Positions 63,776 to 64,000 of a stretch of 64,000 nucleotides of DNA are shown here, piece after piece. Numbering within the stretch: position 1 is the stretch's first letter; every line of letters begins with the position of its first letter. This DNA comes from Rhyacophila brunnea (Eukaryota; Arthropoda; Insecta; Trichoptera; Rhyacophilidae). Where the stretch lies: the NCBI GenBank assembly GCA_022495005.1, contig JAGYXB010000443.1:104705-168704 (forward strand), in the 5' to 3' direction. Position numbers and translations under genes: made by a program. The notes below the pieces were generated by a model. The model worked only from the letters and a program-made list of their open reading frames with translations. It made no database searches and was not told the DNA's origin.

Positions 63776-64000
63776 TGTACATACTCAGGTAAAATCAAAC
63801 GCCGCCTATTTCAAGCTTGAATTCTGACAGCGCTGTTTACAGTAGCAAGTCATGAAACCTCCCGTAGGATCAGAGCAATTAATTGTATACTGAGGTTCGA
63901 GAATAGATATTTGTGGTAGATTTTAGATTTGCAGTGGTATACATCCAGGAGTAAAGAGGAGATAAGATAGCGCTCCAAGCAGACTTTCATCACGATGGGG
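63776..64000. other. Window end, no feature recognised
   Basis: Slightly less AT-rich than average; nothing placed. Confidence 0.4.

Overview
The window looks like AT-rich, gene-poor insect DNA. I could not recognise any intact host gene, rRNA or stand-alone tRNA. Nearly everything with structure is a transposable element or a relic of one. An insect, perhaps a hemipteran such as an aphid, is suggested by runs of the arthropod telomere-type unit TTAGG inside dispersed repeats, by the mix of LINE, Penelope, hAT, pogo and Helitron relics, and by the base composition. The species is an inference; no single-copy marker was seen.

Layout. 1-6 kb: a small inverted-repeat element, two unrecognised coding-like fragments, and a three-level nest (SINE in a hAT-type element in a TTAGG-core foldback repeat), followed by a pogo/Tigger transposase fragment and broken LINE pieces. 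7-13 kb: a SINE with target duplication, a foldback element whose arms carry tRNA-like sequence, a hAT-like element enclosing a LINE tail, and repeat fragments. 14-21 kb: a perfect hAT-type element with 8-bp duplications, a TTAGG-core palindrome, several copies of a ~470-bp element (called MITE-A here), and a hAT relic that still encodes the transposase C-terminus. 21-31 kb: mostly plain AT-rich DNA with a Tc1/mariner-like MITE and 5'-truncated LINE tails. 31.3-33.6 kb: a Helitron filled with a higher-order tandem array. 34-43 kb: Penelope, MITE-A, hAT and LINE relics, and two nested solo LTRs of one family. 46.6-49.2 kb: the longest coding relic, a LINE reverse transcriptase/RNase H region in one frame with four stops, sitting between two pieces of one SINE. 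51-64 kb: a second tRNA-armed foldback split by a LINE, a Penelope relic with 310-bp inverted arms and hammerhead-like motifs, a solo LTR split by a LINE with a 12-bp duplication, and a third copy of the hAT element.

The elements do not form a pathway. What the window records is insertion history: non-autonomous elements (SINEs, MITEs, Helitron) depend on enzymes supplied elsewhere, and only broken pieces of autonomous elements are present here. Nestings and target duplications give a relative order of insertion at several places.
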